A DNA stretch of 18,613 bases from Bacteroidota bacterium (GTDB lineage Bacteria; Bacteroidota; Bacteroidia; Chitinophagales; Chitinophagaceae), in NCBI GenBank assembly GCA_023415275.1, contig JAEZLJ010000152.1, positions 1-18,613 of the forward strand, read 5' to 3'. How positions within the stretch are numbered: position 1 is the stretch's first letter; each line of letters starts with the position of its first letter. Made by a program: the position numbers and the translations under genes. The notes under the pieces are model-generated. The model ran no database searches and was not told where the DNA came from. It worked only from the letters and a program-made list of their open reading frames with translations. This document shows, in pieces, positions 1 through 8,264 of the stretch.

Positions 1-1625
1 GCTTTATTCCATCCAGCACCTACCCCAATTTAAAAGCTTATCCTGCAGGACAAACAGGGGTGGTGAGCCTGCTGCAAACAGCCAGCCCTGGCTACAACTG
101 GAGCAGCACATTCACCCGGCCAGACAAAAGAGGCCTTGTGATCTATGAAATGCTGGTAAGAGATTTTGTGCCAGCTCATGACTGGAAGACGGTCATGGAC
201 AGCCTGAATTATTTAAAGACGCTTGGTATCAATGCTATTGAACTGATGCCATTTAATGAATTTGAGGGTAACAGCAGCTGGGGATATAATCCTGATTTTT
301 ATTTTGCCCCTGATAAATATTATGGCACCAGGAACTCGCTAAAGCAATTCATTGATTCCTGCCATCAGAAGGGTATAGCTGTGATCATGGATATAGCCCT
401 CAACCATTCCTTTGGTTTGTCACCCATGGTGCAATTGTACTGGGACGCAGCCAATAACAGGCCTTCGGCAGAGAACCCCTGGTTCAACACTGTGGCCAAG
501 CATGCCTTTAATGTGGGCTATGATATGAACCATGGCAGCGCAGACACCAAATATTTTGTAGGCAGGGTGGTAGAACACTGGCTCCAGCAATACCGTATTG
601 ACGGGTTCAGGTTTGACCTCTCTAAAGGGTTCACACAAACCCAAACCTGTGATGCCAATGGTGGCAATTGCAATGTTGCCCAATGGAGTAATTATGATGC
701 CAGCCGCGTGGCCATCTGGAAAGGCTATTATGATACCTTACAAAACAAATCTCCTGGTTCCTATGCCATATTGGAACACTTAGCCGTGGACCAGGAAGAA
801 AGAGAGCTGGCAGACTATGGAATGATGCTTTGGGGCAATATGAATTATAATTATGGCCAGGCATCAATGGGTTACCCACAGGATTGGGATTTTTCAAGGG
901 CTATTCATATAGTTCGCAATTTTACCAAGCCCCACCTGGTGAGTTATATGGAAAGCCATGATGAGGAACGCCTTGTATACTTGAATCTCAAGAATGGGAA
1001 TGCCGCCGGTTCTTATAATATTAAGGATACCACCACTGCCTTAAAAAGAATGGAGTTGGATGCTGCTTTGTTTTTGACCATTCCTGGTCCTAAAATGATC
1101 TGGCAGTTTGGTGAGTTAGGATATAATTATTCTATTAATACCTGTACCAATGGCACTGTTAGTAATGACTGCCGCCTGGCTGAAAAGCCTATCAGGTGGG
1201 ATTTCCTGAACGATCCACGCCGTAAATCCATTTACAATACTTACAGCCAGCTTTTACGGTTGCGTGCGCACCCATGGTATAAGGAAGCATTCCTTTCAGG
1301 AGCCATTACTCAAAATCTATCCGGGCCTATGAAATGGATAACTGTCAATTCTGGTGATACATCAAAGTTGCTGGTGGTAGGAAATTTTGATGTCACTGTG
1401 CAATCGGGCAGCATCAGCTTTCCCGGATCAGGTACCTGGTTTGAGTATTTACAGAATTCAACCTATACTGCCACAGGCTCTGTGCAGAATATCAATTTAT
1501 TACCAGGCGAGTTTCATGTGTACGTGAACAGGAATGTAAATAATGTGGCTGTTACCCCTGTGATCAATATACCATCGGTTGGAAATACATTGGAGGCAAG
1601 GATCTACCCCAACCCGGTCGTGTGA
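1..1625 (+). CDS. GH13 alpha-amylase-family glycoside hydrolase, 5' partial, ended by in-frame TGA
   Basis: The gene enters the window from the left: the frame is open from base 3, so the GTG at 60 is not the real start. The protein hydrolyses or rearranges alpha-glucosidic bonds. All four GH13 regions are visible: region I DIALNH (about base 390-410), region II GFRFDLSK with the nucleophile Asp at 615-617, region III ILEHL with the acid/base Glu at 774-776, and region IV ESHDEE with the third Asp at 960-962. A beta-sandwich domain C follows. The reading frame then enters a T9SS type A sorting domain (IYPNPVV) and stops at TGA 1623-1625; the rest of that domain continues in the same frame to 1841. 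Without it the enzyme should lose T9SS export and may stay periplasmic. Starch-type specificity is family knowledge; exact subfamily and product are not determinable here. The regulator gene starts only 6 bases after the sorting-domain remnant, suggesting co-transcription. Confidence 0.93.
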   Translation, partial: FIPSSTYPNLKAYPAGQTGVVSLLQTASPGYNWSSTFTRPDKRGLVIYEMLVRDFVPAHDWKTVMDSLNYLKTLGINAIELMPFNEFEGNSSWGYNPDFYFAPDKYYGTRNSLKQFIDSCHQKGIAVIMDIALNHSFGLSPMVQLYWDAANNRPSAENPWFNTVAKHAFNVGYDMNHGSADTKYFVGRVVEHWLQQYRIDGFRFDLSKGFTQTQTCDANGGNCNVAQWSNYDASRVAIWKGYYDTLQNKSPGSYAILEHLAVDQEERELADYGMMLWGNMNYNYGQASMGYPQDWDFSRAIHIVRNFTKPHLVSYMESHDEERLVYLNLKNGNAAGSYNIKDTTTALKRMELDAALFLTIPGPKMIWQFGELGYNYSINTCTNGTVSNDCRLAEKPIRWDFLNDPRRKSIYNTYSQLLRLRAHPWYKEAFLSGAITQNLSGPMKWITVNSGDTSKLLVVGNFDVTVQSGSISFPGSGTWFEYLQNSTYTATGSVQNINLLPGEFHVYVNRNVNNVAVTPVINIPSVGNTLEARIYPNPVV

Positions 1626-1631
1626 TCCTAC

Positions 1632-1841
1632 ATGCTGGAGGTGAACCTGCCTGTAGCGGGTGATCTTCGTGCTGATCTATATAATATAACCGGTCAATTT
1701 ATAACCACCCTGCATGATCAATTTCATGCAAAAGGCAATCACCAATTGAATATGAAGGCCCTGGAGCTGAACCGTGGCAATTATTTCATTAGGGTGAGCA
1801 GTAAACAACTATCCAAAACTATTTCCGTAACCATTCAATAA
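1632..1841 (+). pseudogene. Remnant of the GH13 protein's T9SS type A sorting domain, downstream of an in-frame stop
   Basis: This stretch is in the same frame as the preceding GH13 gene and is separated from it only by TGA at 1623-1625 and two codons (TCC TAC). It encodes the second half of a type A C-terminal sorting domain: LEVNLPVAGDLRADLYNITG, then LNRGNYFIRV and a final strand SKTISVTIQ, which is how intact domains of this family end. It carries no signal peptide, so a 69-residue protein starting at ATG 1632 is unlikely to be functional. The simplest reading is one gene interrupted by a nonsense change (for example CGA to TGA) or by a sequencing error. The TAA at 1839-1841 would be the original stop. 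Confidence 0.8.
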
Positions 1842-1847
1842 TTGCTT

Positions 1848-2582
1848 ATGCAGAATACAGGTTTGAAAACCGCTGCCATTGAAAAGATCAGCCATAAGGA
1901 ACACTTTAATATTGCTGTTTCTGTTGACTGTGTCATTTTTGGCTACGAGGAGAAGCACCTGAAGGTGTTGCTGATCAAGTCTGATCTTAAGGAGTTTGAG
2001 GGCCTTTGGTCCCTGTTGGGCGACCTGGTAACGCCCAATGAAAACCTGGACGAAGCACCTTACAGGGTGTTGCGCCAGCGTACCGGTTTAAAGGACGTGT
2101 ACCTGGAACAGGTGCATAGTTTTGGAGATATCCACCGGCACCCCTCGGGTAGGGTGGTGACCACCGCTTATTATTCCCTGGTAAATATTAAAAGCCATAA
2201 GCTGAACCTCACAGATAATGAGCTGCATTGGCATAGGGTATGCGAATTGGGCCAAATGGCTTTTGACCATAAGCTTATCCTTGATACTTGTCTTCAAAGG
2301 CTGCAGGAAAAAGTGCTGGAGCACCCCGTGGTCTTTAATCTTCTGCCTGAAAAATTTTCCCTGCGCGAGTTGCAGGACCTCTACCAGGCTATCCTGGGCC
2401 AGGAACTGGACCGTAGAAACTTCCGGAAAAGGATCAACCTGAAAAACTGGTTGGTGGATCTTAACCAAATGGAGGAAGATGTGCCGCACAGGCCCGGCAA
2501 ATTGTACAAATTAAGGTCAGGTTTAAAGAAATCAGGCACTGACCTGAACCTGTCAAAGCCGGCCCGGAATATTGTAACCTGA
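1848..2582 (+). CDS. NrtR/AraR-type transcriptional regulator (Nudix-like sensor plus winged helix)
   Basis: A 244-residue cytoplasmic regulator. Residues about 18-150 form a Nudix-like fold (FNIAVSVDCVIFGY, then LWSLLGDLVTPNENLDEA). In the Nudix box all three catalytic Glu of the REUXEE core are replaced: the sequence reads RVLRQRTG at residues 73-80. It is therefore predicted to bind a ligand, not hydrolyse one. Residues about 165-225 (FSLRELQDLYQAIL ... NFRKRINLKNWLV) are the winged-helix DNA-binding domain of the NrtR family. In Bacteroidota such proteins include sugar-responsive regulators such as AraR of L-arabinose use; which sugar this one senses is unknown. Its position between a GH13 gene and susC suggests it controls the neighbouring PUL (inference). 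ATG 1848 was chosen over TTG 1842, six bases upstream in frame, because TTG would add only Met-Leu. No Shine-Dalgarno sequence is evident. Confidence 0.9.
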   Translation: MQNTGLKTAAIEKISHKEHFNIAVSVDCVIFGYEEKHLKVLLIKSDLKEFEGLWSLLGDLVTPNENLDEAPYRVLRQRTGLKDVYLEQVHSFGDIHRHPSGRVVTTAYYSLVNIKSHKLNLTDNELHWHRVCELGQMAFDHKLILDTCLQRLQEKVLEHPVVFNLLPEKFSLRELQDLYQAILGQELDRRNFRKRINLKNWLVDLNQMEEDVPHRPGKLYKLRSGLKKSGTDLNLSKPARNIVT

Positions 2583-2648
2583 TCCATGGAAACACAGACG
2601 GGGTAAGAGTTTCCCTTTATATGATATTGGTCAGGAAAACGCAAATAA

Positions 2649-2682
2649 ATTTCAGGAAGTCTTATAAAACGATTATAATTGT
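2649..2682 (+). promoter_or_regulatory. Possible Bacteroidota-type promoter upstream of susC
   Basis: TATAATTG at 2674-2681 matches the Bacteroidota -7 consensus TAnnTTTG at 5 of 6 fixed positions. A TTTC at 2650-2653, 20 bases before it, could stand for the TTTG element at -33. It lies about 60 bases ahead of the susC start, after the regulator's stop codon. This is a pattern match only; the region is AT-rich and chance matches are likely. Confidence 0.3.
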
Positions 2683-2696
2683 GTCCGCAATACACA
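2662..2696. promoter_or_regulatory. Candidate operator: short inverted repeats in the susC upstream region
   Basis: Two symmetric elements sit side by side. TTATAA at 2662-2667 is repeated at 2673-2678 with a 5-base spacer. TGTGT at 2680-2684 is mirrored by ACACA at 2692-2696 with a 7-base spacer. Both overlap or flank the possible -7 element. They are plausible sites for the adjacent NrtR/AraR-type regulator, but no known operator of that family was recognised and the arms are short. Confidence 0.25.
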
Positions 2697-2739
2697 TTAA
2701 CGCTGCAAAACCCGCTTTATTAATAAATATTCATTGCTT

Positions 2740-5700
2740 ATGAACATGAGAAAATTGCTCCATTGTATTGGGCTGCCCCTCTTTCTCTTTTTTTCCCTGA
2801 TCGTATCCGCACAAGACAGAGTGATCTCCGGAAAGGTGAGTGACGCTACCGGCAAAGGTGTTTCAGGTGTGTCCGTTACCGTGAAAGGAAGAAGCATCGG
2901 GACAGTAACTATCGAAGACGGTAGTTATACCCTATCCGTTCCTTCATCAGCTACTACCCTGGTTTTTACATCAGTAGGTTATAGTGCGCAGGAACTGCCT
3001 ATTAACAGTACATCCATTAACGTTACCCTGCAGTCTGGGATGGGAAACCTCAATGAAGTGGTAGTCATTGCCTATGGCTCCCGCAGAAAAGGTGACCTTA
3101 CTGGTTCTGTGTCCTCGGTATCTGCCAAGGATTTTCAAAAAGGATTCATTCCTTCCCCCGAGCAGCTTTTGCAAGGTAAGGTGGCGGGTTTACAGGTCAC
3201 TTCCGGCGGTGGCTCTGCTGGTGGCGGAAGCAAGATCCGCATCCGTGGTGGCGCTTCCCTGAACTCCAGTAACGATCCTTTAATTGTTATTGACGGAGTG
3301 CCGGTTGAAAGCAATGGCATTTCCGGAACAGATAACCTGTTAAGTACCATCAACCCTAATGATATCGAATCAGTGAGCGTACTGAAGGACGCCTCTGCAA
3401 CCGCATTGTATGGTTCCAGGGCCTCTAACGGTGTGTTAATGATCACCACCAAGAAAGGTGCAAAAGGTAAAGTTCGTTTCAACTTCAACTCACAGGTTTC
3501 CTTAAGTGAAGTAAGCAAAAAAGTAAAAGTGCTGACAGGTGACCAGGTGCGGGATATCATTACTGCCAATGCCGCTGAAACCGGCTTGATGACATGGAAG
3601 AATGTTATGGGTACTGCCAATACTGACTGGCAGAACGAGATCTACCAAAAAGCCCTTGGGGTTGATAATAACATCAGCGCCAGTGGTAGCCTGGGTGTGG
3701 TTCCGTTCCGTGTTTCCCTGGGTTACCTGAACCAGGAAGGCGTGCTGTTAAAAAACACTTTTGACCGCCTTTCTTCTTCTTTAAACCTAAGCCCTAAATT
3801 CTTGGATGATCACCTGGCTGTGAACCTGAATGCAAAAGCCAGCACCATCAAGAATAATTTTTCTGACCAGGGTGCTATCGGTGCTGCTGTAAATTTTGAT
3901 CCTACACAACCTGTGTATGCTACCAATAAATTTGGTGGTTACTATGAGTGGCTGCAAAGTGATAATAATCCGGTTCAATTGGCTACCCGTAATCCTCTTA
4001 GCTTAATTAACTTAAGGGATAACCGCTCTCGGGTGAACAGGCTGATAGGTAACGTACAGTTTGATTATAAATTACATTTCCTGCCAGATCTGCATGTGTT
4101 GCTGAACCTGGGTATGGACTACAGCAAGGGAAGTGGTAATGATAATATTGATTCCTTATCTGCTACCAATTATAAGACCGGTGGCCGTAAAAGATATTAT
4201 CAGCAGGGTAAGAAAAACACATTAACTGACGTACAATTATTTTATACCAAAGAGTTGAAAGACATCAATACTAAATTTGATGTATTGCTTGGTCACTCTT
4301 ACCAGGAGTTCCGTACGGACATATATAACTATGCTGCCTTCAGTTACAGGGCTATTGCCAACCCGGCCAAGCCTGGATTGAAAGACACGATTGAGAATTC
4401 TCAACCCACATTTGCCACAGATGATCCCAAGTACAGGCTGGAGTCTTACCTGGGTCGTGTGAACTTCACCATCGCTGATAAGTACCTGTTGACTGCTTCT
4501 TTAAGAAGAGATGCCAGTTCCAAGTTCTCTCCGGAAACACGCGTAGGTTATTTCCCTGCCCTGGCTGCTGCCTGGAAGTTAAGAGAGCAATTCTTTGGTA
4601 ACTCAAATGCCCTTAGCGAATTAAAGCTTCGTTTAGGCTGGGGTGTTACCGGTCAGCAGGATGGAATACCTTATTATTCCTACCTGACAAGGTACACCCG
4701 TAGTAACTCTTCTGCTCAGTACCAGTTTGGAGACCAGTTCTATACTTACCTGCGTCCTGAAGGTTATGATCCTACTATCAAATGGGAAACTACCACTACA
4801 ACGAACGTAGGATTCGACTTTGGATTCCTGAAGAACAGGATCTCAGGTTCTGTTGACTATTATTTCAAAAAGACCAAGGACCTGTTGAGTGATGTTCCAG
4901 TAGCTCCCGGAGCAAACTTCGTGAACAGGATCACTACCAACGTTGGTAACCTGGAAAATAAAGGAGTAGAGGTTGTGCTGAATGTGGCTCCTGTCAGAAC
5001 ACCTGATGTGAACTGGGATTTGAGCTTCAATATTGCCTACAATACGAGTAAGATCACTAACCTGCTGAGATACCAGGATTCTAACTTCAAGGGTATTGAT
5101 GTTGGTAACATTGGAATCGCTACAGGTAACTACCTGGGTAAGAATATCGTAGGATATGCACCTAATTCTATGTTTGTGTACAAGCAGATCTATGATAAGG
5201 ACGGTCGTCCCATAGAAGGTTTGTATGAAGACATCAACCGTGACGGCAAGGTAGATGCCGATGATCGTTACCTGTACAAAAAACCAGCACCAGATTTTCT
5301 CGTTGGCTTCAGTACGCAGGTGAGCTATAAGAAATTCAGTGCCGGAATTTCCGCACATGGAATGATCGGTAACTACCTGTATAACCAGTATAATGCAGGC
5401 GCAGGTATCCTATCTACTATCAATAACCCGCTTGGCTATATTGGAAATGCTTCAGTAGTTTATTTGGAAACAGGATTTCATAATAACAGTGCCAACCAGT
5501 TCCTGTCTGATTACTTCGTGGAAAATGCCTCTTTCCTGCGTATAGATAACCTGAACCTGGGTTATAATGTAGGTAAAGTCTTCAACGACCAGGCCAACCT
5601 GCGCATACAGGCAAGTATCCAGAATGTTGGATTGATCACTAATTATAAGGGACTGGATCCAGAAGAGTCAAGTGACTACGGAATCAATGGCAACATTTAT

Positions 5701-5745
5701 CCGCGTCCAAGAGTGTATTCACTGGGTGTCAATTTAGATTTCTAA
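2740..5745 (+). CDS. SusC/RagA-type TonB-dependent outer-membrane glycan transporter
   Basis: A 1001-residue TonB-dependent transporter, normal for SusC/RagA, that imports oligosaccharides across the outer membrane together with its SusD partner. In order: a Sec signal peptide (LLHCIGLPLFLFFSLIVSA, residues about 6-24, cleaved near Ala24/Gln25); a carboxypeptidase-regulatory-like beta domain (VISGKVSDATGKGVSGVSV to about residue 95); the plug, opening with NEVVVIAYGSRRKGDLTGSV at about residue 105 and containing the TTKKG motif near residue 236; then the 22-strand barrel, ending in VYSLGVNLDF with a terminal aromatic as BamA substrates do. ATG 2740 (or ATG 2746) is preferred over TTG 2734. 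The susD gene follows after 18 bases. The transported glycan cannot be read from the sequence; the downstream GH2-GH53 gene suggests galacto-oligosaccharides. Confidence 0.97.
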   Translation: MNMRKLLHCIGLPLFLFFSLIVSAQDRVISGKVSDATGKGVSGVSVTVKGRSIGTVTIEDGSYTLSVPSSATTLVFTSVGYSAQELPINSTSINVTLQSGMGNLNEVVVIAYGSRRKGDLTGSVSSVSAKDFQKGFIPSPEQLLQGKVAGLQVTSGGGSAGGGSKIRIRGGASLNSSNDPLIVIDGVPVESNGISGTDNLLSTINPNDIESVSVLKDASATALYGSRASNGVLMITTKKGAKGKVRFNFNSQVSLSEVSKKVKVLTGDQVRDIITANAAETGLMTWKNVMGTANTDWQNEIYQKALGVDNNISASGSLGVVPFRVSLGYLNQEGVLLKNTFDRLSSSLNLSPKFLDDHLAVNLNAKASTIKNNFSDQGAIGAAVNFDPTQPVYATNKFGGYYEWLQSDNNPVQLATRNPLSLINLRDNRSRVNRLIGNVQFDYKLHFLPDLHVLLNLGMDYSKGSGNDNIDSLSATNYKTGGRKRYYQQGKKNTLTDVQLFYTKELKDINTKFDVLLGHSYQEFRTDIYNYAAFSYRAIANPAKPGLKDTIENSQPTFATDDPKYRLESYLGRVNFTIADKYLLTASLRRDASSKFSPETRVGYFPALAAAWKLREQFFGNSNALSELKLRLGWGVTGQQDGIPYYSYLTRYTRSNSSAQYQFGDQFYTYLRPEGYDPTIKWETTTTTNVGFDFGFLKNRISGSVDYYFKKTKDLLSDVPVAPGANFVNRITTNVGNLENKGVEVVLNVAPVRTPDVNWDLSFNIAYNTSKITNLLRYQDSNFKGIDVGNIGIATGNYLGKNIVGYAPNSMFVYKQIYDKDGRPIEGLYEDINRDGKVDADDRYLYKKPAPDFLVGFSTQVSYKKFSAGISAHGMIGNYLYNQYNAGAGILSTINNPLGYIGNASVVYLETGFHNNSANQFLSDYFVENASFLRIDNLNLGYNVGKVFNDQANLRIQASIQNVGLITNYKGLDPEESSDYGINGNIYPRPRVYSLGVNLDF

Positions 5746-5763
5746 TAAAAAATTAATTGGTAT

Positions 5764-7392
5764 ATGAAATTCAAATCAATAAATCATTTAATCATCGGCT
5801 GTTTGATAGCTGCAGGTATTACCTCCTGCGCCAAAAAGCTGGATGTATTTCCTAAGAACGACCTGACCCCGGCCACTACCTATTCCACGGCTGCGGGATA
5901 TAAAAGCGTGCTGGCCAAAGTGTATGGAGGATTGGCTACTACTGGTAACAGCGGACCTGCCGGATCTTCAGATATCCAGGGTCTTGATGAAGGTTCACAA
6001 TCTCCTTTCATCCGTGGATTTTTTAATGCACAGGAACTGCCCACAGAGGAAGCCATTGTTTCCTGGGATGACCAGACCATCAAGGACTTTCATGGTTTAA
6101 AATGGACCAGTTCAGATCCTTTCCTTTTAGGATTGTATTCCAGGCTGGTGTATAATGTATCTATCGCCAATGAATACCTGAGAGAAGCAACGGACGATAA
6201 ATTGTCCTCCCGAAATATCAGTGGCACTGAAGCAGCAGATATCAAAAACTCCAGGGCTGAGGTTCGCTTCCTGCGTGCTTTCAACTACTGGGCTTTGATG
6301 GATCTGTTTGGAAAATCCACATACATTACTGATTCCATGACAGTGGGTACTACGCTGCCTGGGGAGATTGGTCGTAAGGATCTCTTTCATTATATAGACA
6401 GGGAATTGAAAGCCATTGATGGAGAACTGGCACCTGCTCATAGCATTGAGTATGGACGTGTGGACCAGGCTGCTGCATGGGCTCTTCGCGCCAGGATGTA
6501 CCTGAATGCTCCTGTTTACCTTGGATTCTCAACCGAAGATGGACAGGCCATTCCTTATTATACTGATGCGATCACTTATTCCAAAAAAGTGATAGATGCA
6601 GGTTACCAATTGGTGTCTGGATATCCCAAGTTGTTCATGGCTGATAATGACAAGCAAAAAGCTGAATTCATTTTCACCATCAATTGCGATGGCTTACGCA
6701 CCCAGTCCTATGGCAATACAACCTTCCTGGTGAAAGCTGCGGCAGGTACAGACTTCCTTGAGTATGGCATGAGTGAAGGTTGGGCAGGTTACCGTACTAC
6801 GGCAGCCCTGGTTGACAAGTTCACTGACCCCACTGGTAATACAGATCAAAGAGCTTTGTTCAGCAACCTTTCTGCCAAGACCATCAACAATGTAGGAGAT
6901 TATGCCCAGGGTGTGCACGTAAGAAAATTTGTGAACAAGCGTTCTGACGGTGGAGCTGTATCAGACGTTCAACATAACTATTCTGATATCGACTTTCCTG
7001 TTTTCCGCCTGGCAGAAATGTACCTGATCTATGCTGAAGCAGTATTGCGTCATGGTACGGGTGGTGATGCCACTACCGCACTGGCTTACATGAACAAATT
7101 GCGTTACAGGGCTTATGGCAACAGTTATGGACCTAACAGCGAAGGCTTATTATTGGCAGCTGACATGAACCTGCAGTTGATACTGGATGAAAGAGCACGT
7201 GAATTATATTGGGAAGGGCACCGCCGCACGGACCTGATCCGCTATAATTTGCTCACTACCGGCAATTATGTATGGCCATGGAAAGGTGGTGTGGCTTCAG
7301 GAACAGCAGTAGATTCCAAATACAACCTGTTCCCAATTCCTGCTACTGTACGTTCAGCTAATCCAACCCTGACTCAAAACACTGGTTATTAA
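5764..7392 (+). CDS. SusD/RagB-type surface glycan-binding lipoprotein
   Basis: A 542-residue SusD-family lipoprotein that caps the SusC barrel on the cell surface and captures the glycan. The signal peptide ends in a lipobox (ITSC, Cys22), and the mature protein starts CAKKLDVFPKNDLTP, which is typical. N-terminal helices with the family pattern (ELPTEEAIVSWDD, RAEVRFLRAFNYWALMDLFG near residues 160-185) form the TPR-like scaffold. The C-terminal signature DERARELYWEGHRRTDLIRY (near residue 480) is diagnostic of SusD/RagB. The length is usual. It lies 18 bases after susC and 8 bases before the susE-like gene, so the four genes are surely one transcript. Binding residues cannot be assigned without a structure. 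Confidence 0.97.
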   Translation: MKFKSINHLIIGCLIAAGITSCAKKLDVFPKNDLTPATTYSTAAGYKSVLAKVYGGLATTGNSGPAGSSDIQGLDEGSQSPFIRGFFNAQELPTEEAIVSWDDQTIKDFHGLKWTSSDPFLLGLYSRLVYNVSIANEYLREATDDKLSSRNISGTEAADIKNSRAEVRFLRAFNYWALMDLFGKSTYITDSMTVGTTLPGEIGRKDLFHYIDRELKAIDGELAPAHSIEYGRVDQAAAWALRARMYLNAPVYLGFSTEDGQAIPYYTDAITYSKKVIDAGYQLVSGYPKLFMADNDKQKAEFIFTINCDGLRTQSYGNTTFLVKAAAGTDFLEYGMSEGWAGYRTTAALVDKFTDPTGNTDQRALFSNLSAKTINNVGDYAQGVHVRKFVNKRSDGGAVSDVQHNYSDIDFPVFRLAEMYLIYAEAVLRHGTGGDATTALAYMNKLRYRAYGNSYGPNSEGLLLAADMNLQLILDERARELYWEGHRRTDLIRYNLLTTGNYVWPWKGGVASGTAVDSKYNLFPIPATVRSANPTLTQNTGY

Positions 7393-7400
7393 TCTAAAAA

Positions 7401-8243
7401 ATGTCTATTAAAATGAAAAATAGATTGCTTATACTATTCTCCCTTGGCTTGGTGGTCCTGGCTTCGTGCAAAAAGGATGAACACAAGATCTATTATGAGG
7501 GAGGCACCGCACCTGTGCTTACTTCCACTGTTAGCAACACTATACCTCTTTCTTTTGCCAATAAGGACAAGGAAGCTTTTACCCTTTCCTGGACCAATCC
7601 TAATTATATGTTCACTACCGGTGTTAGCTCACAGGATGTGAACTATGTAATAGAATTTGATACGGTAGGTGCCAACTTCTCTAGTCCTCAAAGACAATCT
7701 GTAGTGGTAAGTAAGGAAAATAGCAGAACCTTTTCTCAAAACCAGATCAATGATTACCTGTTGAACCAGATGAACCTACAGGTGGATAAGCCTCACCAGA
7801 TAGAAGTGCGGGTGAAATCAACCCTGGCCAATAATTCTGCGCCGTTGCCTTCCAATGTGCTGACCTTTACTGCCACGCCATTCTCTACACCTCCTAAGGT
7901 GCAGCCACCGGCTGCAGGCACCCTTTGGATGACGGGTGATGCCGCTCCATCAGGATGGTCTAATCCCTTATCAGATCCTTACCTCACCTCGCAGCAGTTT
8001 ACCCAGGTTTCTCCTACAGAGTATGAATTGACCGTGACTTTGCCTGGTGGTGGTAATTATAAGCTGATACAGGAAAATGGTGTTTGGGGTTCGCAATACC
8101 ATATGATCACTGGGGGCACCTGGCAGGCAGGGGACTTTGAGAAAAAAGACTCCGATCCTGGTTTCCCTGGCCCTCCCACTGGTGGCACCTATAAGATCAA
8201 GGTGGATTTCCAGAAAGGAAAATATACAGTAACTAAACAATAA
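7401..8243 (+). CDS. SusE-domain surface lipoprotein
   Basis: A 280-residue lipoprotein. The signal peptide ends at VLASC (Cys23), and the following KKDE resembles the Bacteroidota lipoprotein export signal, so surface exposure is predicted. Residues about 30-160 form the SusE N-terminal beta domain (GTAPVLTSTV ... FTLSWTNPNYMF ... VNYVIEFDTVG). After a Pro-rich linker (TPPKVQPPAAG) comes one SusE/F-type carbohydrate-binding module from about residue 173 (TLWMTGDAAPSGWSNP ... TYKIKVDFQKGKYTVT). It is shorter than starch SusE because it has only one such module. It is clearly paralogous to the N-terminal 265 residues of the next gene product. ATG 7401 is used; ATG 7413 (MKNRLLIL) would give an equally good signal peptide. 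Ligand unknown: SusE/F modules bind starch in the prototype, but the locus also carries galactan enzymes. Confidence 0.92.
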   Translation: MSIKMKNRLLILFSLGLVVLASCKKDEHKIYYEGGTAPVLTSTVSNTIPLSFANKDKEAFTLSWTNPNYMFTTGVSSQDVNYVIEFDTVGANFSSPQRQSVVVSKENSRTFSQNQINDYLLNQMNLQVDKPHQIEVRVKSTLANNSAPLPSNVLTFTATPFSTPPKVQPPAAGTLWMTGDAAPSGWSNPLSDPYLTSQQFTQVSPTEYELTVTLPGGGNYKLIQENGVWGSQYHMITGGTWQAGDFEKKDSDPGFPGPPTGGTYKIKVDFQKGKYTVTKQ

Positions 8244-8264
8244 CACTCAAACAAGATATTTTTT

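Noticed and set aside
1623..1625. TGA read as selenocysteine or as a recoded sense codon
   Set aside because: It lies in a sorting domain with no redox role, no SECIS-like hairpin was evident, and other genes here use TGA as a normal stop (for example 2580-2582).
3135..3620. 161-residue antisense ORF inside the susC gene
   Set aside because: It lies wholly within a strongly supported SusC coding region and mirrors its codons; no independent family features.
4843..5358. 171-residue antisense ORF inside the susC gene
   Set aside because: Shadow of the barrel-coding region; no start signal or known motif.
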